DNA from: Gemmatimonadota bacterium | GTDB taxonomy: Bacteria; Gemmatimonadota; Gemmatimonadetes; Gemmatimonadales; GWC2-71-9 | DNA: 13,618 nucleotides | Assembly: GCA_017889745.1 (NCBI GenBank) | Contig: JAGGAG010000061.1 | Span: 1-13,618, forward strand | Direction: 5' to 3' | Part shown: positions 6,828 through 13,120 of the stretch, piece after piece | Layout: each line of letters starts with the position of its first letter | Numbering within the stretch: the first letter of the stretch is position 1 | Translations under genes and position numbers: made by a program | The notes under the pieces: model-generated | Databases searched by the model: none | What the model saw: only the letters and a program-made list of their open reading frames with translations | Told to the model about the DNA's origin: nothing

Positions 6828-8039
6828 GTGGACGCAGAGATAGTGCATCAGGTATCACTCTTCGAGAAGTGCCGGCAGTTCACCAAGGCACGCGAAATCC
6901 AGGCTGCGGGTCTCTACCCGTACTTCAAGCCGATCTCCGAATCCGAAGACACCGTCGTCATCATCGAGGGCCAGCGGCGCATCATGCTGGGCTCGAACAA
7001 CTATCTCGGCCTCACGCACCACCCGAAGGTCCTCGAGGCCGCAGAGAAGGCCCTCCACCAGTACGGCTCCGGTTGTACCGGAAGCCGCTTCCTGAACGGC
7101 ACCATCGACCTGCACGAAACGCTGGAGCACAACCTCGGCGAGTTCCTCGGCAAGGAGGCGTGCCTCATCTTCTCCACCGGCTACCAGGCCAACCTGGGCC
7201 TCATCTCCGGGCTCATCGGCCGCGGTGAGGTGGTGCTGCTGGACAAGCTGGATCATGCGTCGATCGTCGACGGCGCCAAGATGTCCTATGGCGAGACGGA
7301 ACGCTTCAATCACGGCGACCTGGCGGGCCTCGAGCGGAAGCTCGAGCGGGAGCGGGACAAGGCCGGTCGCGGCACGATGATCGTGGTGGACGGGGTCTAC
7401 TCGATGGAAGGCGACATCGCCGACGTGCCGAACCTCGTGCGCATCGCGCACAAGCACGGCGCGGCGCTGGCCGTGGACGACGCGCATTCGCTGGGTGTCC
7501 TCGGTCCCAAGGGCGATGGCACCGCTGCGCACTTCGGCATGACCGACGAGGTGGACATCATCGCCGGCACGTTCTCCAAGTCGCTGGCTTCCATCGGCGG
7601 ATTCGTGGCGTCAACCGAGAGCGTCATTCACTACCTGCGCCATCATTGCCGTCCGCTCATCTTCACCGCCTCGCTGCCGCCGTCCAACACTGCCGGCGTC
7701 ATCGCGGCGCTGGAAATCCTGAAGTCCGAGCCGGAGCGGCGCGAGAGCCTGTGGGCCAACACCAGGCGGCTGCACGACGGCTTCCGCCAGCTCGGCTTCG
7801 ACATCGGGCCCTCGGAAACGCCGATCCTGCCGGTGCTGATCGGCCCGCTGGAGAAGACCTTCATCATGTGGCGCCAGCTGTTCGACGCCGGCGTCTTCAC
7901 CAATCCGGTGGCGCCACCGGCGGTGGCGCCGTCGCAGTGCCGCCTCCGCACCAGCGTCATGGCCACGCACACCTTTGACCAGATCGACTTCTGTCTGGAG
8001 CAGTTCGGGCGCATAGGCCGCGAGCTGGGGGTCATCTGA
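6828..8039 (+). CDS. spt: Serine palmitoyltransferase-type alpha-oxoamine synthase (PLP enzyme)
   Basis: A 403-residue PLP-dependent enzyme of the alpha-oxoamine synthase family (SPT, KBL, BioF). SPT condenses serine with a fatty acyl thioester to give 3-ketosphinganine in the cytoplasm. Visible active-site residues are the PLP-stacking histidine H143 (LDHAS), D217 and H220 in AVDDAHSLG, and the Schiff-base lysine K251 in GTFSKSLASIGGF. The spacing agrees with bacterial SPT (31 residues from His to Lys). The substrate loop near 361-370 reads VAPPAVAPSQ. Motifs alone do not separate SPT from 2-amino-3-ketobutyrate CoA ligase, but the next two genes match the ceramide pathway, which favours SPT. 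The start is GTG 6828 with a weak GAGGC ahead; GTG 6843 is an alternative. Its stop overlaps the proposed CTG start of the acyltransferase. No acyl-carrier protein gene is adjacent. Confidence 0.88.
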   Translation: MDAEIVHQVSLFEKCRQFTKAREIQAAGLYPYFKPISESEDTVVIIEGQRRIMLGSNNYLGLTHHPKVLEAAEKALHQYGSGCTGSRFLNGTIDLHETLEHNLGEFLGKEACLIFSTGYQANLGLISGLIGRGEVVLLDKLDHASIVDGAKMSYGETERFNHGDLAGLERKLERERDKAGRGTMIVVDGVYSMEGDIADVPNLVRIAHKHGAALAVDDAHSLGVLGPKGDGTAAHFGMTDEVDIIAGTFSKSLASIGGFVASTESVIHYLRHHCRPLIFTASLPPSNTAGVIAALEILKSEPERRESLWANTRRLHDGFRQLGFDIGPSETPILPVLIGPLEKTFIMWRQLFDAGVFTNPVAPPAVAPSQCRLRTSVMATHTFDQIDFCLEQFGRIGRELGVI

Positions 8040-9169
8040 CGCCAGTCGCCATCCGCCCGGTGCGCTCGCGCCGGGACCTGAAGTCGTTCATCGATCTGCC
8101 CTACCAGCTCTTCGCCGGCGATCCCGTCTGGGTACCGCCGCTCCGGCTCGACATCGAAATGACGCTCTCCCGCTCGAAGAATCCCTTCTTCGAGCATGCC
8201 GAGGCCGAGTATTTCCTGGCCGAGCGCGGTGGAGCGGTCGTGGGGCGGATCGCCGCCATCGAGAACCGCCTGCACAACGAGACCCACGGTGACGGGGTGG
8301 GCTTCTACGGCTGGTTCGACTGCATCGACGACCAGGACGTGGCCAACGCGCTCTTCGCCGCCGCCGGGGCGTGGCTGCGCGGCCGGAAGCTGGAAGTGAT
8401 GCGCGGACCGGCCTCGTTCTCCACCAACGACCAGTGCGGCCTGCTGGTCGACGGTTTCGAGACGCGCCCCACCCTGCTGATGCCGCACAACCCGCCCTAT
8501 TACGTGCGACTCACCGAGCGGGCCGGCTTCACCAAGGCGAAGGACCTGCTGGTATACCAGGGCGGCGGCGCCGAGGCCTATGTGCCGGTGCCGGAAAGGC
8601 TGGCGCGGGGAACCGAACTCATCCGGCAGCGCCAGGGCATCACGCTGCGGGCGCTCAACATCAAGGACTTCCCCGCAGAGGTGGAGCGGATCAAGGCGAT
8701 CTACAACGCGGCGTGGGAGAAGAACTGGGGATTCATTCCCATGACCGACCACGAGATCGACCACCTCGCCAAGGCCTTCAAGCCGGTGGTGATTCCCGAA
8801 CTGGTGCCGTTTGCCGAGAAGGACGGGAAGATCATCGCGTTCGGCCTCGTGCTGCCCGACCTGAATTCGGCGCTCGTGGGCAATGCCAGCGGGGGCCTGA
8901 TTCGCTTCCTGGTGAAGACGTTCTGGCTGCTCAAGACCCGCCGCCTGCGCCGCTGCCGCATCATCCTGCTCGGGATCCTGCCCGAATGGCGCGGCCGCGG
9001 CGTGGACGCCATGCTGTACCACTGGATCTGGACCAAGGCGGGGGAGCAGAAGATCTACTGGGGTGAAGCGGGGTGGATCCTGGAGGACAACCCGGCGATG
9101 AATGCCGGCCTCGAGAAGATGAACTTCCGCGTGTACAAGACCTACCGGCTCTACGACCGCCCCGCATGA
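8036..9169 (+). CDS. bcerS: GNAT-like acyltransferase, probable bacterial ceramide synthase; proposed CTG start
   Basis: A 377-residue protein from the proposed CTG at 8036, or 369 from GTG 8060. It resembles a family of GNAT-superfamily proteins of about 380 residues that open with a segment like FIDLPYQLFAGDPVWVPPLR. The C-terminal half contains the acyl-CoA/ACP-binding type turn ILPEWRGRGVDAMLYH, corresponding to the GNAT Q/RxxGxG/A motif. In Caulobacter a protein of this type (bCerS) N-acylates 3-ketosphinganine, and the position between an SPT and an epimerase-like reductase supports that role. Initiation is uncertain: no Shine-Dalgarno sequence precedes the GTG. CTG 8036 overlaps the spt stop (CTGA) and adds TPVAIRP, which joins smoothly to the RPVRSRRDL opening. 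The stop overlaps the next ATG (ATGA). Ceramide synthase specificity is inferred from context and family resemblance; another long-chain amine acyltransferase is possible. Confidence 0.8.
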   Translation: MTPVAIRPVRSRRDLKSFIDLPYQLFAGDPVWVPPLRLDIEMTLSRSKNPFFEHAEAEYFLAERGGAVVGRIAAIENRLHNETHGDGVGFYGWFDCIDDQDVANALFAAAGAWLRGRKLEVMRGPASFSTNDQCGLLVDGFETRPTLLMPHNPPYYVRLTERAGFTKAKDLLVYQGGGAEAYVPVPERLARGTELIRQRQGITLRALNIKDFPAEVERIKAIYNAAWEKNWGFIPMTDHEIDHLAKAFKPVVIPELVPFAEKDGKIIAFGLVLPDLNSALVGNASGGLIRFLVKTFWLLKTRRLRRCRIILLGILPEWRGRGVDAMLYHWIWTKAGEQKIYWGEAGWILEDNPAMNAGLEKMNFRVYKTYRLYDRPA

Positions 9170-10146
9170 AGGCGACGGTGACGGGCGGAACCGGCTTCGT
9201 CGGGAGTCATCTCATCGACCGCCTCCTGGCGGGCGGTCACGAGGTGACGGCGCTGGTGCGCTCACCGGGCAAGGCGGCGGGCCTCGAGGCGCGAGGGGTC
9301 AGGCTGGTGCGTGGCGACCTCCATGACGAGGCGGCGATCCGCGAGGCGGTGCGCGGGCAGAGCCTCGTGTACCACGCAGCGGCACTGGTGGCCGCGAGAG
9401 ACGAGGCCGAGTTCTTCCGCGCCAATCGCGAGGGCACCGCCAACGTGGTGCGGGCGATGGAACAGCTGGCGCCCTACGCGCGCCTGGTGCACGTGAGCTC
9501 GCTCGCGGCCGCGGGCCCGGCCGCGCTTGGCACCCCGCGCACGGCAGAGCATCCGGAGGCGCCCATCACGATGTACGGGCGCAGCAAGAATGCGGCGGAG
9601 CAGCTGGTGCGCGAGAGCCACCTGCCCTGGGTCATCGCCCGGCCACCAGCGGTGTACGGCCCGCGCGACCGCGACAACTTTCTCCAGGTGTTCAAGATGG
9701 TGCGGTCAGGCTTCGCCCCGGTGTTCGGCGACGGGTCGCAGGAGCTGTCGATGGTCTACGCACCCGACCTCGCGAGGTCGCTCGAGCTCATTGGCACCAC
9801 GCCGGGTATCGAGAGCCGTGCATACTTCACGAACCATCCCGAGATCGTCACCACCACCGACCTGGTGCGCCGCATTGGCCTCCTGATGGGCCGCGACGTG
9901 CGGATCATTCCCATTCCAAAGTCCGCGGCGAAGGTGCTGCTGGGCGGGGCCGGAAGCATTGCGGCGCTCCTGGGCAACCGGACGATCCTGCGCGCCGAAA
10001 AGGCGCATGATTTCTTCTCCCCCGGCTGGACCGGCGACCCCACGCAGCTCATGTCCGAGACCGGCTGGCAGCCGGAGCACGACCTGGACCGCGGCCTGGC
10101 CGCCACCAGGGAGTGGTACCTGGAGGCGGGTTGGCTTTCCCGGTAG
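9166..10146 (+). CDS. cerR: NAD(P)-dependent epimerase/dehydratase-family reductase, probable ceramide reductase
   Basis: A 326-residue extended short-chain dehydrogenase. The Rossmann motif TGGTGFVG is at 6-13, an acidic GDLHD at 50-54, catalytic serine in HVSS (about 111-112), and the YxxxK pair at Y137/K141 (MYGRSKNAAEQL), followed by ARPPAVYGPRD. This is a complete set for a functional NAD(P)-dependent oxidoreductase. In the bacterial ceramide pathway CerR reduces the 3-oxo group after acylation, giving dihydroceramide. Placement directly after the acyltransferase, with a 4-base ATGA overlap, supports the same task here. The start at 9166 is chosen because it gives MKATVTGGTG, the normal N-terminus; the frame is open about 90 bases further upstream but lies inside the acyltransferase gene. 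A sugar-nucleotide epimerase or 3-beta-HSD-like steroid enzyme would share the motifs, so specificity rests on context. Confidence 0.85.
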   Translation: MKATVTGGTGFVGSHLIDRLLAGGHEVTALVRSPGKAAGLEARGVRLVRGDLHDEAAIREAVRGQSLVYHAAALVAARDEAEFFRANREGTANVVRAMEQLAPYARLVHVSSLAAAGPAALGTPRTAEHPEAPITMYGRSKNAAEQLVRESHLPWVIARPPAVYGPRDRDNFLQVFKMVRSGFAPVFGDGSQELSMVYAPDLARSLELIGTTPGIESRAYFTNHPEIVTTTDLVRRIGLLMGRDVRIIPIPKSAAKVLLGGAGSIAALLGNRTILRAEKAHDFFSPGWTGDPTQLMSETGWQPEHDLDRGLAATREWYLEAGWLSR

Positions 10147-11003
10147 CGCCGCCGCCGGAGGGCGACGCCCCACGACCCCGCGCCGCCGAGATCTTCCTTT
10201 ACAGCTATGCGGCGATCGTGACGGTCACCGCGCTCACCCGCCTCGACCTGACCCGCGGCAACTGGTCGATCGCGCTGGCGCATGCGCTCATCATCATGTG
10301 GCTGTGGCTGGTGACACGCCCCGGCCTCGGCCCGACGGGACGGGTGCTCCGGGAAGTGATGCCGCTGATCATCGTGCTCGCAGGGTATGGCGCGCTCGAT
10401 GTCCTCAGTGGCGGCGGCCAGCGGCCGGCACATGACAGCGTGCTGCTCGCGTGGGAGAATGGTGCGTTCGGGATGCAGCCCGCGCGCGACTGGTGGCGCG
10501 GGCACACCAGCCCGTTCTGGTCCACGCTGCTCCACGGCGTCTATTTCTTCTACTACGTGATCCTCGCGGTACCCGCGCTGTACTTCCTGCTGCGGGGCGA
10601 CTGGTCCGCCTTCAGGCGATTGACGCGCAACGTGGTGTGCACCTTCTGCGTCTGCTTCCTCGTCTTCGTGCTGTATCCGGTAGCCGGGCCTTATTACGTG
10701 TTCGAGCACCCTACGGGGCTCTTTGTAGACAACTTGCCGGCCCGAATGGTGTATGCCGCACTCGCGTCCGGCAGTTCCTTCGGCGCCGCCTTCCCCTCCT
10801 CACATGTGGCTGCCACGACCGCCACCGAGCTGGCGACCTTCAGGGGGAGCCGGGTACTGGGATGGGTGTTGCTGGTGCCGGTGATCCTGATGCCGATCGC
10901 CACGGTCTACACCCAGATGCACTACGCCTGGGACGCGATCGCGGGGGTTCTCGTCGGGATGGTGGTTCCGTGGATCGCCGGCAGGCTCGAACAACCAGCG
11001 TAA
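10131..11003 (+). CDS. PAP2/AUR1-like integral membrane protein (candidate sphingolipid phosphotransferase or phosphatase)
   Basis: A 290-residue polytopic membrane protein with about six hydrophobic segments (for example near 50-62, 77-92, 136-154, 168-185, 242-261 and 268-283). It carries a PAP2-type active site: FPSSH (221-225) and HYAWD (264-268), so H225, H264 and D268 form the probable triad, with 39 and 4 residues between them. The stretch LLAWENGAFG (about 105-114) and the lack of a clear KxxxxxxRP motif resemble the PAP2_3 group, which contains fungal inositol phosphorylceramide synthase AUR1, more than ordinary lipid phosphatases. As the last gene of the ceramide operon it could add a phosphorylated head group or remove phosphate. 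TTG 10131 is chosen because GGAGG stands 4 nt ahead; GTG 10113 is the alternative. It overlaps the reductase by 16 bases. Substrate is inferred from position only. Confidence 0.82.
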   Translation: MAFPVAPPPEGDAPRPRAAEIFLYSYAAIVTVTALTRLDLTRGNWSIALAHALIIMWLWLVTRPGLGPTGRVLREVMPLIIVLAGYGALDVLSGGGQRPAHDSVLLAWENGAFGMQPARDWWRGHTSPFWSTLLHGVYFFYYVILAVPALYFLLRGDWSAFRRLTRNVVCTFCVCFLVFVLYPVAGPYYVFEHPTGLFVDNLPARMVYAALASGSSFGAAFPSSHVAATTATELATFRGSRVLGWVLLVPVILMPIATVYTQMHYAWDAIAGVLVGMVVPWIAGRLEQPA

Positions 11004-11010
11004 ACGGAGA

Positions 11011-11043
11011 ACGGTGAACCGGAGTCAATGTCCGGTTCACCGT
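11011..11043. terminator. Perfect 13-bp hairpin between convergent genes, likely bidirectional terminator
   Basis: ACGGTGAACCGGA (11011-11023) and TCCGGTTCACCGT (11031-11043) pair perfectly across a 7-nt loop. The hairpin starts 7 bases after the stop of the PAP2 gene and lies 23 bases past the stop of the convergent cupredoxin gene, exactly where a shared terminator belongs. Neither strand has a proper T-run, so efficiency as an intrinsic terminator is uncertain. An alternative outer pairing AGAACGG (11008-11014) / CCGTTCT (11047-11053) also exists. Confidence 0.75.
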
Positions 11044-11066
11044 CCGCCGTTCTACTGCGTACCGCT

Positions 11067-11564
11067 TTACTTGATGGTCAGCACACCCTTCATGCCGAGC
11101 GCCTGGTGCGGCGTGCAGTGGAAATTGTAGGTGCCGGCCGGAAGCCCCGCCGTCGAGAACGTGAAGATCGCGTCGGGCTCGACCAGGAGGGCGCCGGTGA
11201 GCGGTCCCATCTTGTTTGCGCCAAGAGCCGCGTCGACCGCCGCCTGCGAGCCCGAGGGAATGCCTGCAGCATCGAACGCGAGGTTGTGCGGACCACCATT
11301 CTTGTTGTGGAACTTGATGACGTCGCCGGCCTTCACCGTGATCGTGGCCGGATCGTACTTGTACGTGCTGCCGACGAGTTCCATGCTCACGTCAATGGTC
11401 GCGCCAGTCGCAGCCGGGGCAGCGGCCATCGCCGGAGCCTCGGCCGCCGGGGCCGCAGCCGCCGCTTCCGGAGCCGGGGTAGCAGCCGGGGTTTCCGCCT
11501 TCTTCTCGCCACCGCAGGCGGCGAGCACCATCACAGCACTCGCCACCAGGAATGATCCGCGCAT
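11067..11564 (-). CDS. Plastocyanin/azurin-like cupredoxin lipoprotein
   Basis: A 165-residue type-1 copper protein, a small periplasmic or membrane-anchored electron carrier. It opens with a lipoprotein signal (lipobox VLAAC, lipidated C17). An Ala/Pro-rich tether of about 35 residues (about 23-56) follows, then one cupredoxin domain (about 57-165). All four copper ligands are visible: H93 in GPHNLAF, C150 and H153 in NFHCTPH, and M158 in LGMKG. The ATG at 11564 has GGAGG 11 nt upstream. A sigma-70-like promoter candidate lies at 11626-11653. The gene stands alone, convergent with the sphingolipid operon and divergent from the cysteine-rich protein gene. Its redox partner is not identifiable here. 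Confidence 0.94.
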   Translation of the reverse strand: MRGSFLVASAVMVLAACGGEKKAETPAATPAPEAAAAAPAAEAPAMAAAPAATGATIDVSMELVGSTYKYDPATITVKAGDVIKFHNKNGGPHNLAFDAAGIPSGSQAAVDAALGANKMGPLTGALLVEPDAIFTFSTAGLPAGTYNFHCTPHQALGMKGVLTIK

Positions 11565-11625
11565 TGCTTATCAAGCCTCCACAGGGTTGGACATCAGCAT
11601 TCAGGGTACCGACACAGCGGAGCGG

Positions 11626-11653
11626 AAAATACGATGCGCAATGCGCTTCACAA
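11626..11653 (-). promoter_or_regulatory. Candidate sigma-70-type promoter for the cupredoxin gene
   Basis: Read on the minus strand, TTGTGA (11653-11648) and TATTTT (11631-11626) are separated by 16 bp. They resemble the TTGACA and TATAAT boxes and lie about 60 bases upstream of the cupredoxin ATG. The surrounding AT-richness is higher than in nearby coding DNA. Housekeeping promoter rules in this organism are unknown, so this is a candidate only. Confidence 0.4.
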
Positions 11654-11712
11654 GTCCGGGGTATACCGGGTAGCTTGGCCCTCTTCGCCCCCCGCCTGCC
11701 CGATCGGAAGCC

Positions 11713-12486
11713 ATGAGTGCTCCCCCAGGCTGTGAATCCCTTGGCCGCCAGTGCCAGGCGCTCGACGTCCTGCTTCGGATCGGCTCCCTGGAAGAAGGCG
11801 CTGCCTCGCTCGATCACGAGGCCACCTGGCTCCTCGGCCACACCGAACGGATCACGTTCGGCGAGGTATGGACCGGGGAGGGCGAACTGTACGTCGACGC
11901 CGTGCTTCACGTACCCTGCCGTCACCTGAAAGGCACCGGCGAGGGCCGGGCCCGCTGCGCCGCCCATGGCTTCGAGGGCCGGGTGCCGAGGGCGCCGGCG
12001 AGGCCCGAGCAGCCGAGACAACTCGGCCGCGATCGGTTCCGGGTGGTCGATCGCATGAAGCTGGCGACTCGGCAGTTTCCGCCCCCTCCCCGGTCCCTCC
12101 CGGTGCTCGGCGCCGCCTCGGGCAACCCGTGTGAGGGAGCCCCTTGCGAGACCTCCGATCACAGGCGGGGTGCTGCCTGTTGCCGGGACTTGCAGATCGA
12201 AATCATGTGCACCCGAAAGCAGCTGTTCCTGGAAGCGCTTATCCGGCACCGGAAGTCGCCCTACCTGTGCAAGGTGGGCCGGGAGGGGGACTTCTCCATT
12301 GATGCCGAGATGATCTCAGCGTGCGGGTTCATCGAGGAGGGAGGGGTGGCGTGTACCCTCCACGGGCGCCACCGGGTCGACGGGCGCACGGCCAAACCGG
12401 ACCTGTGCTTCGAGTGGCCGCCCAAGAACAAGGGGTTGCACCCAGGATGCGTCTTCAAGGGGCGGAAACGCGTCAGGAAGGCCTGA
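11713..12486 (+). CDS. Cysteine-rich protein, YkgJ-like zinc/iron cysteine-cluster type
   Basis: A 257-residue cytoplasmic-looking protein with no signal peptide or membrane segment. It has 14 cysteines, at 7, 14, 69, 82, 140, 145, 156, 157, 166, 186, 204, 214, 232 and 246. Segments such as PCRHLKGTGEGRARCAAHGF (67-86) and CEGAPC...ACC (140-157) resemble the paired-cysteine patterns of the YkgJ family, thought to bind zinc or iron. The C-terminal half has conserved-looking blocks SPYLCKVGR, EMISACGF, VACTLHGRHR and KPDLCFEWP. The start is ATG 11713, preceded by GGAAG at close spacing. Codon third positions are GC-rich throughout, supporting real coding over the longer antisense frame that crosses into the cupredoxin gene. 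The function is not known to me; metal or Fe-S binding is inferred from cysteine content. Confidence 0.72.
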   Translation: MSAPPGCESLGRQCQALDVLLRIGSLEEGAASLDHEATWLLGHTERITFGEVWTGEGELYVDAVLHVPCRHLKGTGEGRARCAAHGFEGRVPRAPARPEQPRQLGRDRFRVVDRMKLATRQFPPPPRSLPVLGAASGNPCEGAPCETSDHRRGAACCRDLQIEIMCTRKQLFLEALIRHRKSPYLCKVGREGDFSIDAEMISACGFIEEGGVACTLHGRHRVDGRTAKPDLCFEWPPKNKGLHPGCVFKGRKRVRKA

Positions 12487-12496
12487 AGGAGGGGCC

Positions 12497-12520
12497 CACT
12501 TCCCGGGCAGGCCGGAAGTG
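12497..12520 (+). terminator. Hairpin downstream of the cysteine-rich gene (possible terminator)
   Basis: CACTTCC (12497-12503) pairs with GGAAGTG (12514-12520). The stem can extend by two G-C pairs past a bulged C. It begins 10 bases after the stop codon at 12486. No T-run follows, so intrinsic termination is only possible. It separates the cysteine-rich gene from the sigma-factor operon. Confidence 0.4.
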
Positions 12521-12591
12521 TGCAAGTTCAAGCCGGACCGACGTCTATGCTGTGATCAGCCGAAGTCTCGCGGGTCGGCGCAGGGTCCCTT

Positions 12592-12598
12592 GGGAGGG
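12592..12598 (+). promoter_or_regulatory. Strong Shine-Dalgarno site fixing the sigma-factor start
   Basis: GGGAGGG lies 6 nt before the ATG at 12605. It supports that start over the upstream in-frame ATG at 12518, whose extra 29 residues do not look like sigma factor sequence. Confidence 0.75.
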
Positions 12599-12604
12599 CA
12601 CCTG

Positions 12605-13120
12605 ATGGCGGACGAACTGGAAGAACTCTACCAGAGCACCTACACGGCGGTGGTTCGGTACCTCTACCGCAAGGTGTGGGACGCGGACCGAGCCGAAGAC
12701 CTCGCGCAGGAGGTGTTCATGCGGCTCCTGGCGCACCGGCCGGAGAAGCCGCGGGCCTGGATCTTCGCGGTGGCAGCAAACCTGGCGCGAGACGAGGCGC
12801 GGGCCGCCATCCGCCGCCGCCGCCACTTGGTGCTGATGCAGTCCGAACCCGGCGTGCTCCCCTCCCGGCCCCGCGGCGCCGAGGACCAGGTCGAAGACGA
12901 CGAACAGAGCGCGCAGGTCAAGCTGGCACTGGGTACCCTGTCGTCGCGGGACCAGGAAGTGCTGCTGCTGTGGGACGCGGGATTGAGCTATCCCGAGATT
13001 GCCGAACAATCCGGACTGGCGGTCGGCGCCATTGGCACCACGCTGGCCAGGGCACGGCGCCGGCTTGTCGAAGCGCACGAACGCCAGAACTACCATGAGG
13101 CCGATGTCGCACATTCTTGA
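12605..13120 (+). CDS. ECF-type RNA polymerase sigma factor
   Basis: A 171-residue sigma-70 family protein of the two-domain ECF group. Region 2 covers about 5-72 (LYQSTYTAVVRYLYRKV, then DRAEDLAQEVFMRLL, which contacts core polymerase and the -10 element). An acidic linker spans about 80-103. Region 4 covers about 108-158 (LSSRDQEVLLLWDAGLSYPEIAEQSG plus a recognition helix near GAIGTTLARARRRL), which binds the -35 element. The start at 12605 is fixed by a strong ribosome binding site. The gene overlaps the following zinc-finger anti-sigma gene, the standard coupled arrangement. The regulon and inducing signal cannot be read here. Confidence 0.95.
   Translation: MADELEELYQSTYTAVVRYLYRKVWDADRAEDLAQEVFMRLLAHRPEKPRAWIFAVAANLARDEARAAIRRRRHLVLMQSEPGVLPSRPRGAEDQVEDDEQSAQVKLALGTLSSRDQEVLLLWDAGLSYPEIAEQSGLAVGAIGTTLARARRRLVEAHERQNYHEADVAHS

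Noticed and set aside
7643..9022. A 459-codon minus-strand open frame opposite the spt and acyltransferase genes
   Set aside because: It spans the junction of two well-supported plus-strand genes and shows no domain or start signal; a GC-rich shadow frame.
11660..11667. GGTATACC palindrome upstream of the cysteine-rich gene
   Set aside because: Only 8 bp; TATACC could be a -10 box, but no matching -35 box was found 16-18 bp upstream.
11392..12249. A 285-codon minus-strand frame overlapping the cupredoxin and cysteine-rich genes
   Set aside because: It runs through the end of one gene and opposite another, lacks recognisable features, and competes with the better supported cysteine-rich protein on the plus strand.
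12514..12547. Possible ECF-type promoter (GGAAG ... CGTCTA) ahead of the sigma gene
   Set aside because: The spacing between the two elements is about 23 bp, too long for a usual ECF promoter, and GGAAG is already part of a hairpin arm.
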